64,000 nt of DNA from Rickettsiaceae bacterium (GCA_023301685.1 JALZUG010000002.1:28358-92357), one strand, 5' to 3'; shown: positions 26,203-36,584, counted from the stretch's first letter. Numbers and translations: made by a program. Notes: generated by a model not told the origin, from the sequence alone.

Positions 26203-28860
26203 TCAGCCTCTTCTTGCAAAATGAGTGTAGTCATCATATTTCATTATGCATGGTTCGATAGGGTATTGATTCGTTGTGATATAATGTTCTAAGAGTGATA
26301 TAAGTCCTTGCTTGTGTTTGTATATATCCTCTTTTGATAGCTCGATTTCAGTAGTTTTGATGTATGGGCTGTGGCTATTTATTTTTATATAAATAATTTT
26401 TTCGATTTTATTTGCTGGTAGATCGAAGCCATTTTCGGATAATATTATGGATTCGATGATAAGTTGCGGAGAGAGACCAGAGGTAATGTCTTTTTTACTT
26501 GGTATAGCTCCAGTCTTATAATCCATTATATATACTTCTCCATGTTTGCCAACTTCAATACGGTCTGCAACTGCAAGGATAGTTACTTTTTTTCCTTTTA
26601 TATTTAATTCTAAAGTGCCTTTAATTTCAGAGTGCACGGACTGTATTTGTTCTCTTCTTTTTTCTTCAAAATCAATAAATTCAGGAGCAATTGCCATGAT
26701 TTTTGTTTTCCAAGCATTTTTGTTGTATTTAGGTATATCTATTTTTTCAAGATACTGATTGCTGAGATCTTCAATCGATTTTTCCGGAAAGTAATTAGTA
26801 TATTCTTCAGCGATTTTGTGAAAGAAATTACCAAAATCAGCAAGGCTTGGTCTATCACTAATTTCATCAATTTTACGAATTTTGAGAATTTTTTTTACGT
26901 AAAAATTATATGGAGAACGAATCAATGTTTCAATGTCAGTAGCCGAAATTTGTTTTGGAAATATAGTGCTCTTAGCATAATTATCTTGTGAGTATTCGAT
27001 AGCACTTGAGCTCTGCTTAGTAGCGATTTTTGATATGAATTTATTTCCCAGAATATATTTTAGGCGAAGAATAAATAGTGATTGTATAGTTTGCATTCCA
27101 GATGATTTCTTTGCTCTCGTAAGAATAACTTTTTTATTATTCATGTTTAAATAAAATTCATAGAGCGTATTTCCAATATCAGAAATTTTACTATCAAGTT
27201 CTAGCTCTTTTTGCATTTGTAGGTTAAGCCAGGGGTTTGCTATAATTGATTTAGGGTATTTATTCTCGTTTAGATCAGAAATAATTACTAAATCGTGATT
27301 AATCAGAGCGGTGTCATGCGGTTTACAAATTACTATATTATTATCGGACCTTGCTTCTATAATTCTTCCTCCTTCAAAAATCTGTTTTAATAGTTCTGGA
27401 AAAGTTGCAGTATCAGGGATCTTGATATTCCACTCTTTGTTTATAATTTCAGATAGTGGGGCATTTATATCTGAATGATTTTTCCAAATATTTGGTAGTA
27501 TTTTTTCTGTTGTTTGCAAAGTATGTTTGAGCAAATGATAAAATTTATTACTACTAACAGAAGTTTCTAAGAAGCTTGCTAACATGCTGAATCTATCAAT
27601 CGTTTCTTGCCCAGCATATTTGTTGATGGTTTCTGTTATAGACACTAGGTTTGAAGCTAATCTATTGTGTTTTCTAATAATATTTTTTATTTCGATAGTC
27701 TTGTTATCAACTATTTCTGAATGGGAGAGAAAGGCAAAAAAGTTCTGTAAGTTAAATTTTGAATATTGAAGTTCGCTGATCAATAATATTAGTGAGATAG
27801 CTGGGTGAGTTAATATATCTCTCCCAAATAAATCATTATGTTGCAGTTCATATTTTTCAAGAAACAAAGAGCATTGTTCCTTAGTTTCTTGGGAATGAGC
27901 AAGAATAGCTATTTTGCATTTAGGATTATCTGCAATGTGTTTTCTGCATTTAAGTGCAATATATTCAGCTTCACAGAAAGAATTTTCTAATTCAACATAT
28001 TCTAGATTATCTTCATATCTATCTGCATTAGAATTATATAGTAATTTGTCTAGTATATTATACTCCGGCTTACCTAGAGTTTTAATACTAATTTTTTCAT
28101 TTTCTAGACCTAAGATAAATTTTTGAATTTTATATAGTGGATTTTCGAATGGTAGTTTATTTTTTATCGCATTTTTATCAAAGGGTGGCAATATTATCTT
28201 TACATTACGAAGCTCAAGAGCTTTTTGAATAAATTCATTGGTAACTTTATTATGGCCAATAACTCCTGCGATGATTAAAGACTCATCAGGATGGCTAATT
28301 AATCTATTGATTTCTGCTTTAAATATTTGATTTTGATAGGCCCCACGTGATATTTTTTGCATGCTTTTTATATTGCTCAGCCATTTATCTTGAGCGAATT
28401 TTAGGAAATTATATATCATGTTCCAATGTTCTGACTCATCTAGTTTTGGAAGATGTTTAATATCTTTGAACTCAAGATTATTTGTTTCAAATTCAAAAAA
28501 TAATTGAGCAAGAGAAGGGCTAAGTCTTAGGCTTTGAGATAAGCCATAATCTAAGTTTTTATATGAGGTTATAACTTCTGCAAGAGTTAATTTTTCTTCT
28601 AATCGAGAAATAGCACCAATTTGTCTAGAAGGTATCTTGAAAATTTCCTCTTCTTCAGCGACTAACTCTGAAATAGGTATTATATTTGGTAGTATTATTG
28701 TTCCGTGTGTTTTAATAATAGCGTGCTGAAGCTCGCTGCATGTTAGCCCGTTTGGTAGTAAAATTTTTAGCTTAGAAAAATTGTCCTTATAATTATCGGT
28801 TATAAATTCCATGATTTCATCAATGAATTTATTTTTTGAACTGCTTTTAAAAATGTTCAT
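26203..28860 (-). CDS. addB: Double-strand-break repair protein AddB (alphaproteobacterial type)
   Basis: 885 aa, somewhat shorter than the usual about 1000. The N-terminal half is a degenerate helicase-like region. The C-terminus carries the RecB-type nuclease domain: ISATDIETLIRSPYNFYVKKI, ADFGNFFHKIAEEY, then VYIMDYKTGA (the Asp-x-Lys catalytic strand) and QLIIESIIL. Together with AddA it resects DNA ends for RecA-dependent repair. addA is not in the window. Confidence 0.88.
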   Translation of the reverse strand: MNIFKSSSKNKFIDEIMEFITDNYKDNFSKLKILLPNGLTCSELQHAIIKTHGTIILPNIIPISELVAEEEEIFKIPSRQIGAISRLEEKLTLAEVITSYKNLDYGLSQSLRLSPSLAQLFFEFETNNLEFKDIKHLPKLDESEHWNMIYNFLKFAQDKWLSNIKSMQKISRGAYQNQIFKAEINRLISHPDESLIIAGVIGHNKVTNEFIQKALELRNVKIILPPFDKNAIKNKLPFENPLYKIQKFILGLENEKISIKTLGKPEYNILDKLLYNSNADRYEDNLEYVELENSFCEAEYIALKCRKHIADNPKCKIAILAHSQETKEQCSLFLEKYELQHNDLFGRDILTHPAISLILLISELQYSKFNLQNFFAFLSHSEIVDNKTIEIKNIIRKHNRLASNLVSITETINKYAGQETIDRFSMLASFLETSVSSNKFYHLLKHTLQTTEKILPNIWKNHSDINAPLSEIINKEWNIKIPDTATFPELLKQIFEGGRIIEARSDNNIVICKPHDTALINHDLVIISDLNENKYPKSIIANPWLNLQMQKELELDSKISDIGNTLYEFYLNMNNKKVILTRAKKSSGMQTIQSLFILRLKYILGNKFISKIATKQSSSAIEYSQDNYAKSTIFPKQISATDIETLIRSPYNFYVKKILKIRKIDEISDRPSLADFGNFFHKIAEEYTNYFPEKSIEDLSNQYLEKIDIPKYNKNAWKTKIMAIAPEFIDFEEKRREQIQSVHSEIKGTLELNIKGKKVTILAVADRIEVGKHGEVYIMDYKTGAIPSKKDITSGLSPQLIIESIILSENGFDLPANKIEKIIYIKINSHSPYIKTTEIELSKEDIYKHKQGLISLLEHYITTNQYPIEPCIMKYDDYTHFARRG

Positions 28861-28870
28861 TGAGCCACGT

Positions 28871-29305
28871 TTATAAAATTAAATAAGTTACCGTGTAATA
28901 TACAAATTTTGCAAAACTACCTATCATTATAGTTTTGATGAATGAAACTCTACAAAATCCAGCGAATAAAATTATAAATTTACCAAAAAAAGGTATTACA
29001 CTAAGTAATAAAATTATCGGTAATAATTTGCTTCGCCTTATTGCTTCAATTCTTTTAGAGGTATCTTTATTTGATTCTTCAGCATTCATTGGGGCTAATA
29101 TTTTGTAACATGCTATACCAAGTACATAATTTGCTGCAAACGCAACAATTACTGCACAAGTAGCCGTAGCTAATACTATATATGGATTATATAAACTACT
29201 GAATATTTTCATAGAGAAAATAGCTAGTTCTGTGGAATTGTTAATTGCAAAATTACTGACTAAGCTATCTGTAAAAAGCAATAAATATATTTCAAGTTGA
29301 TCCAT
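28871..29305 (-). CDS. YqaA/DedA-like small membrane protein (VTT domain)
   Basis: 144 aa from the ATG at 29305; the 16-codon upstream extension looks spurious. Three to four hydrophobic segments surround a short charged loop. LPIILLLSVIPFFGKFIILFAG resembles the re-entrant glycine/proline segment of VTT-domain (SNARE-associated, YqaA) proteins, which are linked to lipid scrambling or membrane homeostasis. It ends 10 bp before addB, so the two are co-transcribed. Confidence 0.65.
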   Translation of the reverse strand: MDQLEIYLLLFTDSLVSNFAINNSTELAIFSMKIFSSLYNPYIVLATATCAVIVAFAANYVLGIACYKILAPMNAEESNKDTSKRIEAIRRSKLLPIILLLSVIPFFGKFIILFAGFCRVSFIKTIMIGSFAKFVYYTVTYLIL

Positions 29306-29407
29306 AGTAATTTCGCAATAAAATATTTTGCCGTGAACGAATGAACATAGCAATTTAGCAATTTAGCAATTTTATACTAGATAATAGCTAGTTAATTATA
29401 GCAAAGT

Positions 29408-30808
29408 CTAATGAATTATTATATATAATGCAGCATTTCCACGGCGAACATTGAGTAAAATTCCATTTTTTTTCAATGCTACAACTTTTTTTAACTCAGC
29501 TATATTTATAATTTTTTCTTTATTTACTGAAACAATAATATCTTTCTCACGTAGCCCAGCTCCCCAAGCTGAACTTCCTGGTTTTATTTTTGTGACTAGA
29601 ACACCTTGCACTTTTTCATATAGTGGGTGCGCGCTAGTCATATCAGCAAAATTGGCTCCATCTAGCAAATCTATGTTAAGGAAGTCTGAGCTTGTATTAT
29701 CTTTAGTCTGAGGTTCAACGGTAACTTCTGTTGTTTTAGAGTTCTTACCCCTTAGGAAATCAATTTTAACTTTCGTGTGTATAGATTGCATACCGATAAT
29801 ATTTCTGACGTCAGAGATATTACTTACTATTTTATCATTAACTTTAGTTATTACATCTCCTTCCATTAAACCAGATTTTTCAGCTGGGCTATTTTTATTT
29901 ACTTTCGATATAATTGCTCCATTATTTATTGAAAGATCAAAAGCTTTGGCAAGTTCAGGAGTGATGTTCTGTGTATAAATACCAATTTGACCACGTTTAA
30001 CTTCACCAAATTTAATTAAATTTTGAGTAACCATTTTCACTATATTTGATGGGATAGCAAAACTAATTCCTATATTACCTACGCCCCCTGCTGAGAGAAT
30101 AACGGTATTAATACCAACTAATTCTCCTTTTAGGTTAATCAGCGCGCCTCCAGAATTCCCTGGGTTGATAGATGCATCAGTTTGAATAAAGTCTTCATAT
30201 CCTTCAATGCCTAGTCCACTGCGGCTAAGGCCGCTAACTATACCAGAAGTAACTGTATGGCTTAAGCTAAAAGGATGCCCAATTGCTATAACATAATCAC
30301 CAACTTCAAGATCATCTGAATTACTGATTGGTAGAGACTCAATGTCTTTTGCATCAATTTTTAAAAGAGCTAGATCAGTGGCATCATCTGTGCCAATTAT
30401 TTCTGCTTTTAGCTGTCTTTTATCTTTAAGAGTGACAAATACTTCTTTAGCATTTTTGATCACATGGTAATTAGTAATAATATGTCCTTTTTGCGAGTCA
30501 ACAATCACTCCAGATCCAATACTTTGTTGCTTGTTATACGAATCATTCTCTTCGTAATTAAATTGCTTGAACTGATGGAAGTCTTTAAAAAATTTATTAA
30601 AAAACGGATCTTCAAATAAAGGATTCGCTGCTTCTCTTTTTTTAGGAATTATGGAGATATTTACTATTGCAGGTGTGGCTTTTTTTAGAATTGGGGCCAG
30701 AGTCGGAATTTTTTCAGAACTACTAAATTGAGGTAGCGCTGCATTTGTAGAATATACAAAAAATATGATTAAAATAAAAATAGGTTTGATTTTAAAAAAG
30801 TTTCTCAT
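29408..30808 (-). CDS. htrA: Periplasmic serine protease HtrA/DegP (Do family)
   Basis: 466 aa. It has a signal peptide (residues 1-23) and a trypsin-like domain with His115 (ITNYHVIKN), Asp145 (DDATDLALLKI) and Ser219 (NPGNSGGAL). Two PDZ domains follow (IGIYTQNITPELAKAF...; VQGVLVTKIKPGSSAWGAG...). It degrades or chaperones misfolded envelope proteins. A sigma-32-like promoter lies upstream at 30848-30876, supporting heat-shock control. It heads the run leading to addB and msrA. Confidence 0.95.
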   Translation of the reverse strand: MRNFFKIKPIFILIIFFVYSTNAALPQFSSSEKIPTLAPILKKATPAIVNISIIPKKREAANPLFEDPFFNKFFKDFHQFKQFNYEENDSYNKQQSIGSGVIVDSQKGHIITNYHVIKNAKEVFVTLKDKRQLKAEIIGTDDATDLALLKIDAKDIESLPISNSDDLEVGDYVIAIGHPFSLSHTVTSGIVSGLSRSGLGIEGYEDFIQTDASINPGNSGGALINLKGELVGINTVILSAGGVGNIGISFAIPSNIVKMVTQNLIKFGEVKRGQIGIYTQNITPELAKAFDLSINNGAIISKVNKNSPAEKSGLMEGDVITKVNDKIVSNISDVRNIIGMQSIHTKVKIDFLRGKNSKTTEVTVEPQTKDNTSSDFLNIDLLDGANFADMTSAHPLYEKVQGVLVTKIKPGSSAWGAGLREKDIIVSVNKEKIINIAELKKVVALKKNGILLNVRRGNAALYIIIH

Positions 30809-30847
30809 AATTTATACTCTCTATTGATCTGAATCATCATTTTTTAC

Positions 30848-30876
30848 ATATAAAATATTTTTAAAGAATTTTCAAG
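30848..30876 (-). promoter_or_regulatory. Sigma-32-like promoter of htrA
   Basis: On the minus strand CTTG (30876-30873), then 18 nt, then TTTATAT (30854-30848). This matches the alphaproteobacterial RpoH pattern CTTG-N17/18-CYTATNT in all but the first -10 base. It lies about 40 bp upstream of the htrA start. Confidence 0.55.
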
Positions 30877-31037
30877 CATAGTATTTTAGATAATCTGCAA
30901 TGTTACGTACCTGTTATATGTTGGATTTTTTAAGCTAATATTTGGTAATTCGCTTGCAAACTTTACCCTTAATGATTAGTTTTATATAAGTAACCTTAGT
31001 TATGGATAAGTAATAATAAATTTTATATAGAGGAAAA

Positions 31038-32552
31038 ATGTTAAATATCTCTTTTGAAGAAAAAGACCTTTTTGCCAATGATGCAATAGCTGTTTTAGTT
31101 AATGATCAATTGAAAATTGATAAGGACTTAATGGCAACAGATCAAAAGTTTCATGGCTTGATATCCAAAACTATTCAAAATGAAAATAAGTTCAAAGGAA
31201 AATTAGGTCAAATAGTAGTACTTTCGTCAACTGACAAGGATGGTAATGCAAAAACTATTATTATTGCTGGCATTGGCGATGAGTCAAAAATAAAAGAATT
31301 CCAGCTTGAGGAGATAGGTGGCAAAATTTATTCAAATGCAAAAGCAGTAAAAGCTAGAAATGTTGGTATTGAAATTAATGGCAGAGTTGGTGAATTTTCA
31401 ATAGAAAATGTTTCTGCATTGTTAGGTAGTGGAGCTATTCTTGCTTCATACAAATTTGATAAGTATCAAACCAAGTTGAAAGATGAAGAGAAGTTTGATG
31501 TTGATGATTTTAATATAATAGTCGAAGCTGATGAAGCTGCATATAAAGCTTTTCAGGACAAGAAAGCTGCTGCTATGGGAGTGTATTTTGCTCGCGACTT
31601 AGTGAGTGAAGCGCCTAATATTTTATATCCAGAAAGCTATGCAGAACAAATAGTTGATAAGCTTGAACCTCTAGGTGTTGATATAGAAGTGCTAGGTGAA
31701 AGAGAGATGCGTTCACTAGGTATGGGAGCATTGCTTGGTGTTGGTCAAGGATCAGCGCGTGAGTCGAAGCTTGTAGTAATGAAGTATAATGGTGGAGACG
31801 AAAAACAAAAACCAGTTTGCTTTGTTGGAAAAGGAGTTACATTTGATACAGGTGGAATATCACTTAAACCTCCTGCCGGAATGGATGCCATGAAATATGA
31901 TATGGGAGGTTCGGCTGCTGTTGTGGGTACAATAAAAACTTTAGCTCTTCGTAGTGCAAAAGTAAATGCAGTAGGTATTGTTGGGCTTGTGGAAAATATG
32001 CCAGGTGCAAATGCTCAAAGACCAGGTGATGTAGTAAAAACAATGTCTGGTCAAACAGTTGAGGTTTTAAATACTGATGCTGAAGGGCGTCTAGTTCTTT
32101 GTGATTGCATGACTTATTTGCAAAATAATTTTGAACCTGAATGTGTAATTGATTTAGCGACGCTAACGGGAGCAATAATAATTTCATTAGCTAGCACTTA
32201 TGCAGGGTGTTTTGCTAACGATGATGGATTGGCTGAGAATTTAATTAAGGCATCACATGCAACAAATGAAAAACTATGGAGAATGCCGCTTCATAAAGAT
32301 TATGATGCAATGTTAAAATCACCAATAGCTGATATTGCTAATATAGGTAATGAAAGAGGAGCTGCTGGTAGCTCTACTGCTGCACAGTTTATTGGACGAT
32401 TTATTGATGATGGTGTAAAATGGGCTCATCTAGATATTGCTGGTGTGGCTTGGAATAAAAAAGGGAAAAACCCTATTTGTCCTAAAGGTGGTGTTGGTTT
32501 CGGGGTTAGGCTATTGAATCAATTTGTGCAGGAAAATTATGAGTCAAAATAA
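31038..32552 (+). CDS. pepA: Leucyl aminopeptidase (M17)
   Basis: 504 aa, full length. The M17 C-terminal domain shows VGKGVTFDTGGISLKP, AVGIVGLVENMPGANAQRPGD and the signature NTDAEGRLVL, with the metal-binding Asp/Glu and the catalytic Lys/Arg in place. It releases N-terminal residues from peptides and so recycles or exploits host-derived peptides. A good GAGG ribosome site precedes the ATG. It overlaps mipZ by 14 nt. Confidence 0.96.
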   Translation: MLNISFEEKDLFANDAIAVLVNDQLKIDKDLMATDQKFHGLISKTIQNENKFKGKLGQIVVLSSTDKDGNAKTIIIAGIGDESKIKEFQLEEIGGKIYSNAKAVKARNVGIEINGRVGEFSIENVSALLGSGAILASYKFDKYQTKLKDEEKFDVDDFNIIVEADEAAYKAFQDKKAAAMGVYFARDLVSEAPNILYPESYAEQIVDKLEPLGVDIEVLGEREMRSLGMGALLGVGQGSARESKLVVMKYNGGDEKQKPVCFVGKGVTFDTGGISLKPPAGMDAMKYDMGGSAAVVGTIKTLALRSAKVNAVGIVGLVENMPGANAQRPGDVVKTMSGQTVEVLNTDAEGRLVLCDCMTYLQNNFEPECVIDLATLTGAIIISLASTYAGCFANDDGLAENLIKASHATNEKLWRMPLHKDYDAMLKSPIADIANIGNERGAAGSSTAAQFIGRFIDDGVKWAHLDIAGVAWNKKGKNPICPKGGVGFGVRLLNQFVQENYESK

Positions 32553-33348
32553 ACAACCAAAAATATTTGTCATTGGGAATGAAAAAGGTGGCGCTGGGAA
32601 AACGACATGCTCTATGCATCTGATTATTGGCTTGCTTGAGAAAGGGTATAAAATTGCTAGTATTGATACAGATTCAAGGCAGCATTCTCTTACGACCTAC
32701 ATTAATAATAGGAAGTCATATAATCAGAAAAACCCTGAGAGTAAAGTGGATATGCCACTGCATTTTCACTTAAAAGAAGTGATAAATGATTCTGTCCCAG
32801 AAAGAGAAAAGCAAGAAAAAATACAATTTGATCAAGTATTTAAAATGGCTAAGAATCATGCTGATTTTATTGTTATTGATACTCCGGGAAGTTATACAAA
32901 TTTATCTAGAATTGCTCATTCATATGCTGATACCGTGGTAACGCCAATCAATGATAGTTTTATAGATCTTGATGTAATGGCAAAGATTGATAGCGAAACT
33001 TTAGACACTTCTTCACCATCGATATATAGCCAGATGTTATGGGAGCAAAAGATGGAAAGAGCTTCTAGAGATAGAGGTTCTATAGATTGGGTAGTTGTCA
33101 GAAATCGCTTGGGAAGTTTAGATGCACAAAATAAGAGAAACGTTGAACAAGCTTTGAAAAAACTATCAAAACGCATTTCATTTAAGGTAGCACCTGGATT
33201 TAGTGAAAGAGTGATTTTTAGAGAATTATTTCCACATGGGTTGACATTACTTGATTTGAAAAAAGCAAATTTTACAAAATCATTTAGCATGTCGCATGTG
33301 GCAGCTCGTCAAGAGCTTAGAACATTTCTTGAGAGTCTTGGAGTTTAG
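32539..33348 (+). CDS. mipZ: Division-plane-positioning ATPase MipZ
   Basis: 269 aa from the ATG at 32539 with AGGA 6-9 bases upstream, inside the end of pepA. The deviant Walker A motif EKGGAGKTT lies near the start, and the Walker B region FIVIDTPGSYT follows. The C-terminal part (DRGSIDWVVVRNRL, then SERVIFRELFPHGLTLLDL) is characteristic of alphaproteobacterial MipZ rather than plasmid ParA. MipZ forms a ParB-dependent gradient that keeps FtsZ at mid-cell. Confidence 0.93.
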   Translation: MSQNKQPKIFVIGNEKGGAGKTTCSMHLIIGLLEKGYKIASIDTDSRQHSLTTYINNRKSYNQKNPESKVDMPLHFHLKEVINDSVPEREKQEKIQFDQVFKMAKNHADFIVIDTPGSYTNLSRIAHSYADTVVTPINDSFIDLDVMAKIDSETLDTSSPSIYSQMLWEQKMERASRDRGSIDWVVVRNRLGSLDAQNKRNVEQALKKLSKRISFKVAPGFSERVIFRELFPHGLTLLDLKKANFTKSFSMSHVAARQELRTFLESLGV

Positions 33349-33423
33349 GAAGCATTGCTTAAATCCTATATCAGTAGTAAGCTATAGGTAACTTCTTATG
33401 TCTACTTAATATTTGTTATTATA

Positions 33424-34710
33424 ATGATTTTATATATTTCTATAATTTTTTCAGTGTTTTCAGTTGGCTTCTTAGGTTTCTCTTTATATAGAAATGTTAA
33501 ACTGAAGCTTGAATCTAAATTCTTAAATGAATCTCTTCAAAATTTTAAAGAACAAAATGTTGGTCTTGAGGAAGAAAAGTTTGAGTATGTTCAAAAGATT
33601 GAGCAGCTTTCAGAGAAATTAAAATACCAAGAACAAATTATTAACGATTTTGAAAAGTTAAAAGAAGAGTCGAAAGAGTCTACTAAAGCTGTTTTGTTTG
33701 AGTTGGGGAGTCAGATGTCCAAGCAGCTAATTGAAATTCATAAGAAAGAAAATCAAGAGAGTAGAGAGAGTTCAGAAAAAAACATTCAAGAAACGACCAA
33801 GAAGTTTAATTCAGAGTTTGAGAGGATTGTTGGAATGGTTGGTTCTTTGAGTAAAGAAATCTCTCAATCTAAAGATATAGTAGATGTGATTAAGAACTCA
33901 TTATTATCACCATCTGGTGCTGGCGCTCTAGCTGAGATAACGCTTGAGAATATTATGAAATCTTCGGGCTTAAGATTAAATACTGATTATCGTATGCAAT
34001 ATAGTGTTCACGACGAAAATCAAGATACTTTAAGACCAGATTCGATTGTGTTTTTACCAAGTGATAGAGTAATGATTATCGATGCAAAGGCGTCGAAATT
34101 TTTAGTAGATGAGGCGGATCCAAAATCTCTTGCTAAAACAATGAACTCTCATTTGCGTTCTCTTAGTGGTAAATCATATGCAGATGCTGTAAGAAAGAAT
34201 TTAACAGTTAAAGGGAATAACATTAGTAATATCGTAACTCTTATGTTTCTTCCAACAGAGCATGCGATTGAAAAATTGTTAGATGCTGATAATGAATTTA
34301 TGAATAAGGCATGGAAATATAACATTTTTCCAGTAGGACCATCTGGTCTTATGAATATGCTATCTTTTGCAAAATTTCAAATTTCTGAACAGATGATGAT
34401 GCATAATCATCAAAAAATTATTGAAGAAGTGCAAAAACTCATGGCATCTATTGGATCAATGGCGGAGCATTCAACAAGGCTTGGTAGCAGTATTTCGAGT
34501 GTAGCTAATCATTATGATAAGTTTGCCGCATCTTTTAATAGGAATTTTTTATCCAAAGCTCGTAATATTAGCAAGATGGGAATAGAAGCTGGTTTGAAAA
34601 AAGATCAAGCATCTTTGCAGCGCTTTCAAGTCATTGCCTCAAATTCAGAATTAATCGAAGTGGAATCTGAAGAAGAGTTTAAGAGGCTTGAAGAGTCTAA
34701 ATTAAACTAG
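33424..34710 (+). CDS. rmuC: DNA recombination protein RmuC
   Basis: 428 aa. A single N-terminal hydrophobic segment (residues 2-21) is followed by a long coiled coil (about 25-150) and then the RmuC nuclease-fold domain: SPSGAGALAEITLENIMKSSGL, RPDSIVFLPSDRVMIIDAKAS and NIVTLMFLPTEHAIEKLLDAD. RmuC limits inversions at short repeats. It lies 75 bp after mipZ. Its last 14 bases overlap the convergent orphan at 34697. Confidence 0.92.
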   Translation: MILYISIIFSVFSVGFLGFSLYRNVKLKLESKFLNESLQNFKEQNVGLEEEKFEYVQKIEQLSEKLKYQEQIINDFEKLKEESKESTKAVLFELGSQMSKQLIEIHKKENQESRESSEKNIQETTKKFNSEFERIVGMVGSLSKEISQSKDIVDVIKNSLLSPSGAGALAEITLENIMKSSGLRLNTDYRMQYSVHDENQDTLRPDSIVFLPSDRVMIIDAKASKFLVDEADPKSLAKTMNSHLRSLSGKSYADAVRKNLTVKGNNISNIVTLMFLPTEHAIEKLLDADNEFMNKAWKYNIFPVGPSGLMNMLSFAKFQISEQMMMHNHQKIIEEVQKLMASIGSMAEHSTRLGSSISSVANHYDKFAASFNRNFLSKARNISKMGIEAGLKKDQASLQRFQVIASNSELIEVESEEEFKRLEESKLN

Positions 34711-35218
34711 CTAGTTCTTGCTTACTATGTTTTGCAATGTTTTTCAATAATTCCATGTCACCTTGGCTGATGCTGTTATTTTTATTGATTAGATTTATTT
34801 TATATTGATATAGAAATGTCCTGAGTGTAGCGGCTTTGTATATATAAATATTATCTTTTTTAAATATAGTTCTATATAAATTTATCATTATTTTTTGAAT
34901 TTGTTCGAAGCTATCTTGATTAGATTGTGCATGAATTAGATCAAACTCTATTTTTGCAACTTGCTTCAAATCAAAAGTAAGATTTGTTTCCTGCTGAACA
35001 TGTAAATAGGCGTATTCAAGATGCGGCAAAGTTAGTTTTTGAACTTCGTCAATATTTAATTTTTTGTTTTGAGCTACTTCAAATTCTGTAATAGCTTGGA
35101 TATAGTGTTTTTTTATAAGTGCTGTGTTTTTAGCAAAGTAAAAAAAAGCTATGTTTGCTTCAAATTTAATGAAATCTTCTGAGTTTATTTTTGTAAAATA
35201 ATTATATAATGATGCCAT
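34697..35218 (-). CDS. Helical orphan protein downstream of pleD
   Basis: 173 aa, predicted mostly alpha-helical (EANIAFFYFAKNTALIKKHY and similar segments), with no signal peptide or membrane helix. It starts 10 bp after the pleD stop on the same strand, so it is probably in the divK-pleD transcript. The helix pattern 'YIQAITEFEVAQNKKLNIDEVQKL' might be TPR-like, but that is weak. I do not recognise a family. Confidence 0.6.
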   Translation of the reverse strand: MASLYNYFTKINSEDFIKFEANIAFFYFAKNTALIKKHYIQAITEFEVAQNKKLNIDEVQKLTLPHLEYAYLHVQQETNLTFDLKQVAKIEFDLIHAQSNQDSFEQIQKIMINLYRTIFKKDNIYIYKAATLRTFLYQYKINLINKNNSISQGDMELLKNIAKHSKQELASLI

Positions 35219-35228
35219 TACAATGCAA

Positions 35229-36584
35229 TTATCCAGTGACTACTTTATTTCTACCAGTCTCTTTAGCTTCATATAACGCTTTATCTACTCTAGATATAAA
35301 ATCTTCAATAGTTTCCTCTTTATTATATTCTGCGATTCCAATTGATGTAGTTTTCTTTAGGGGTTCTTCGTGATCAGGGATAACAAACTCAGTACTTTCT
35401 ATTTCTGCTCTTACTTTTTCTGCAATTTTTAGCCCTGTATCGAGATCAATATTATTTAGCAATACAACAAATTCTTCTCCTCCGTAGCGAGAAATTAGGT
35501 CTGTAACTCTAAATGACGACTTTAATGTACCTGATAGAGTCTTAAGGACGGCATCACCAGCTGGGTGACCATATGTATCATTTACTTCTTTAAAATGATC
35601 CATATCGAACATCATCATGCACATTTTTTGGTTTGTTTCTATAGATTTTTCTGTCATTTGTTTGATGTGAATATCAAAATATCGTCTGTTAAACAAACCA
35701 GTTAGTCCATCTTTTGTTGATAGATCAACACTTTCTTCAAGTTCAGTACGCAAATCATCTTGATACTGTTTTTTTCTAAGCTGAGTTTTGACCCTTGCTT
35801 GTAGTTCACTTCTATCAACTGGGTAAATGAAGTAGTCATTAATTCCAATCTCCATACCTTTCATTACCATTGGTATATTATCTTCCTCGGCAAGAAGCAT
35901 TAAAGAGGCATTTTTGAAATTTGGTTTAGATCTAAGTGTTACACCAATTCTTAGAGGGTCATCAACATCCATTTGACAGTTGATAATAACTAAGTCTGGA
36001 GAAAAAGATGCAAATGAATCTATTTCATCGGGTGAAGATAAACCATATATTTGTTCGGTAATGTCAGTTAGATGAGATTTAAGGTTCTTTGCTTGAATTA
36101 TATCATCGTCTAGAATAAGTATTTTACATTCTGTAAAAGTATCTTTAACCTCAATTACATTTCCTCCAAGCTCTGCTGAAGTTTTATTTCTTAGCTTTAA
36201 TTCATCGATGACAGTTTTCATCCTGGTTAGTGATTTTACTCTGGCAAATAAAGCAGTATCATTAATCGGTTTTGTAAGAAATTCATCAGCTCCAGCTTCA
36301 AGCCCCTTAACTCTATCGGCAATATCAGATAATGCAGTGACCATCACGATTGGTATATGCGTTGTTTCTGGATTAGACTTAATTTTGCTGCAAGCTTCAA
36401 ACCCATCCATTTCTGGCATCATTACATCAAGAAGTACTAGGTCAATTTTGTTTTGCTCAAGTGCTTCAAGAGCTTTTAGACCATTATTTGCAGTAATTAC
36501 CGTATAGTATTCACTCAGCAGCTTTGCTTCTAAAAGTTTAACATTTTGTTCAAGGTCATCTACTACTAAGATTGTTGCTGTCAT
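35229..36584 (-). CDS. pleD: Response regulator / diguanylate cyclase PleD
   Basis: 451 aa with the PleD order REC-REC-GGDEF. The first receiver has phosphoacceptor Asp53 (LVLLDVMMPEMDGF). The second receiver (about 150-270) is an adaptor without the full acid pocket. The cyclase domain has the active A-site GGEEF preceded by RVTD five residues before it, an intact inhibitory I-site. It should make cyclic di-GMP under phosphorelay control. It follows divK by 9 bp, the classical Caulobacter arrangement. Confidence 0.95.
   Translation of the reverse strand: MTATILVVDDLEQNVKLLEAKLLSEYYTVITANNGLKALEALEQNKIDLVLLDVMMPEMDGFEACSKIKSNPETTHIPIVMVTALSDIADRVKGLEAGADEFLTKPINDTALFARVKSLTRMKTVIDELKLRNKTSAELGGNVIEVKDTFTECKILILDDDIIQAKNLKSHLTDITEQIYGLSSPDEIDSFASFSPDLVIINCQMDVDDPLRIGVTLRSKPNFKNASLMLLAEEDNIPMVMKGMEIGINDYFIYPVDRSELQARVKTQLRKKQYQDDLRTELEESVDLSTKDGLTGLFNRRYFDIHIKQMTEKSIETNQKMCMMMFDMDHFKEVNDTYGHPAGDAVLKTLSGTLKSSFRVTDLISRYGGEEFVVLLNNIDLDTGLKIAEKVRAEIESTEFVIPDHEEPLKKTTSIGIAEYNKEETIEDFISRVDKALYEAKETGRNKVVTG

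Noticed and set aside
32539..33348. Plasmid-type ParA partition gene
   Set aside because: The C-terminal signature and the chromosomal housekeeping neighbours (pepA, rmuC) fit MipZ; no parB or parS-like repeats are adjacent.
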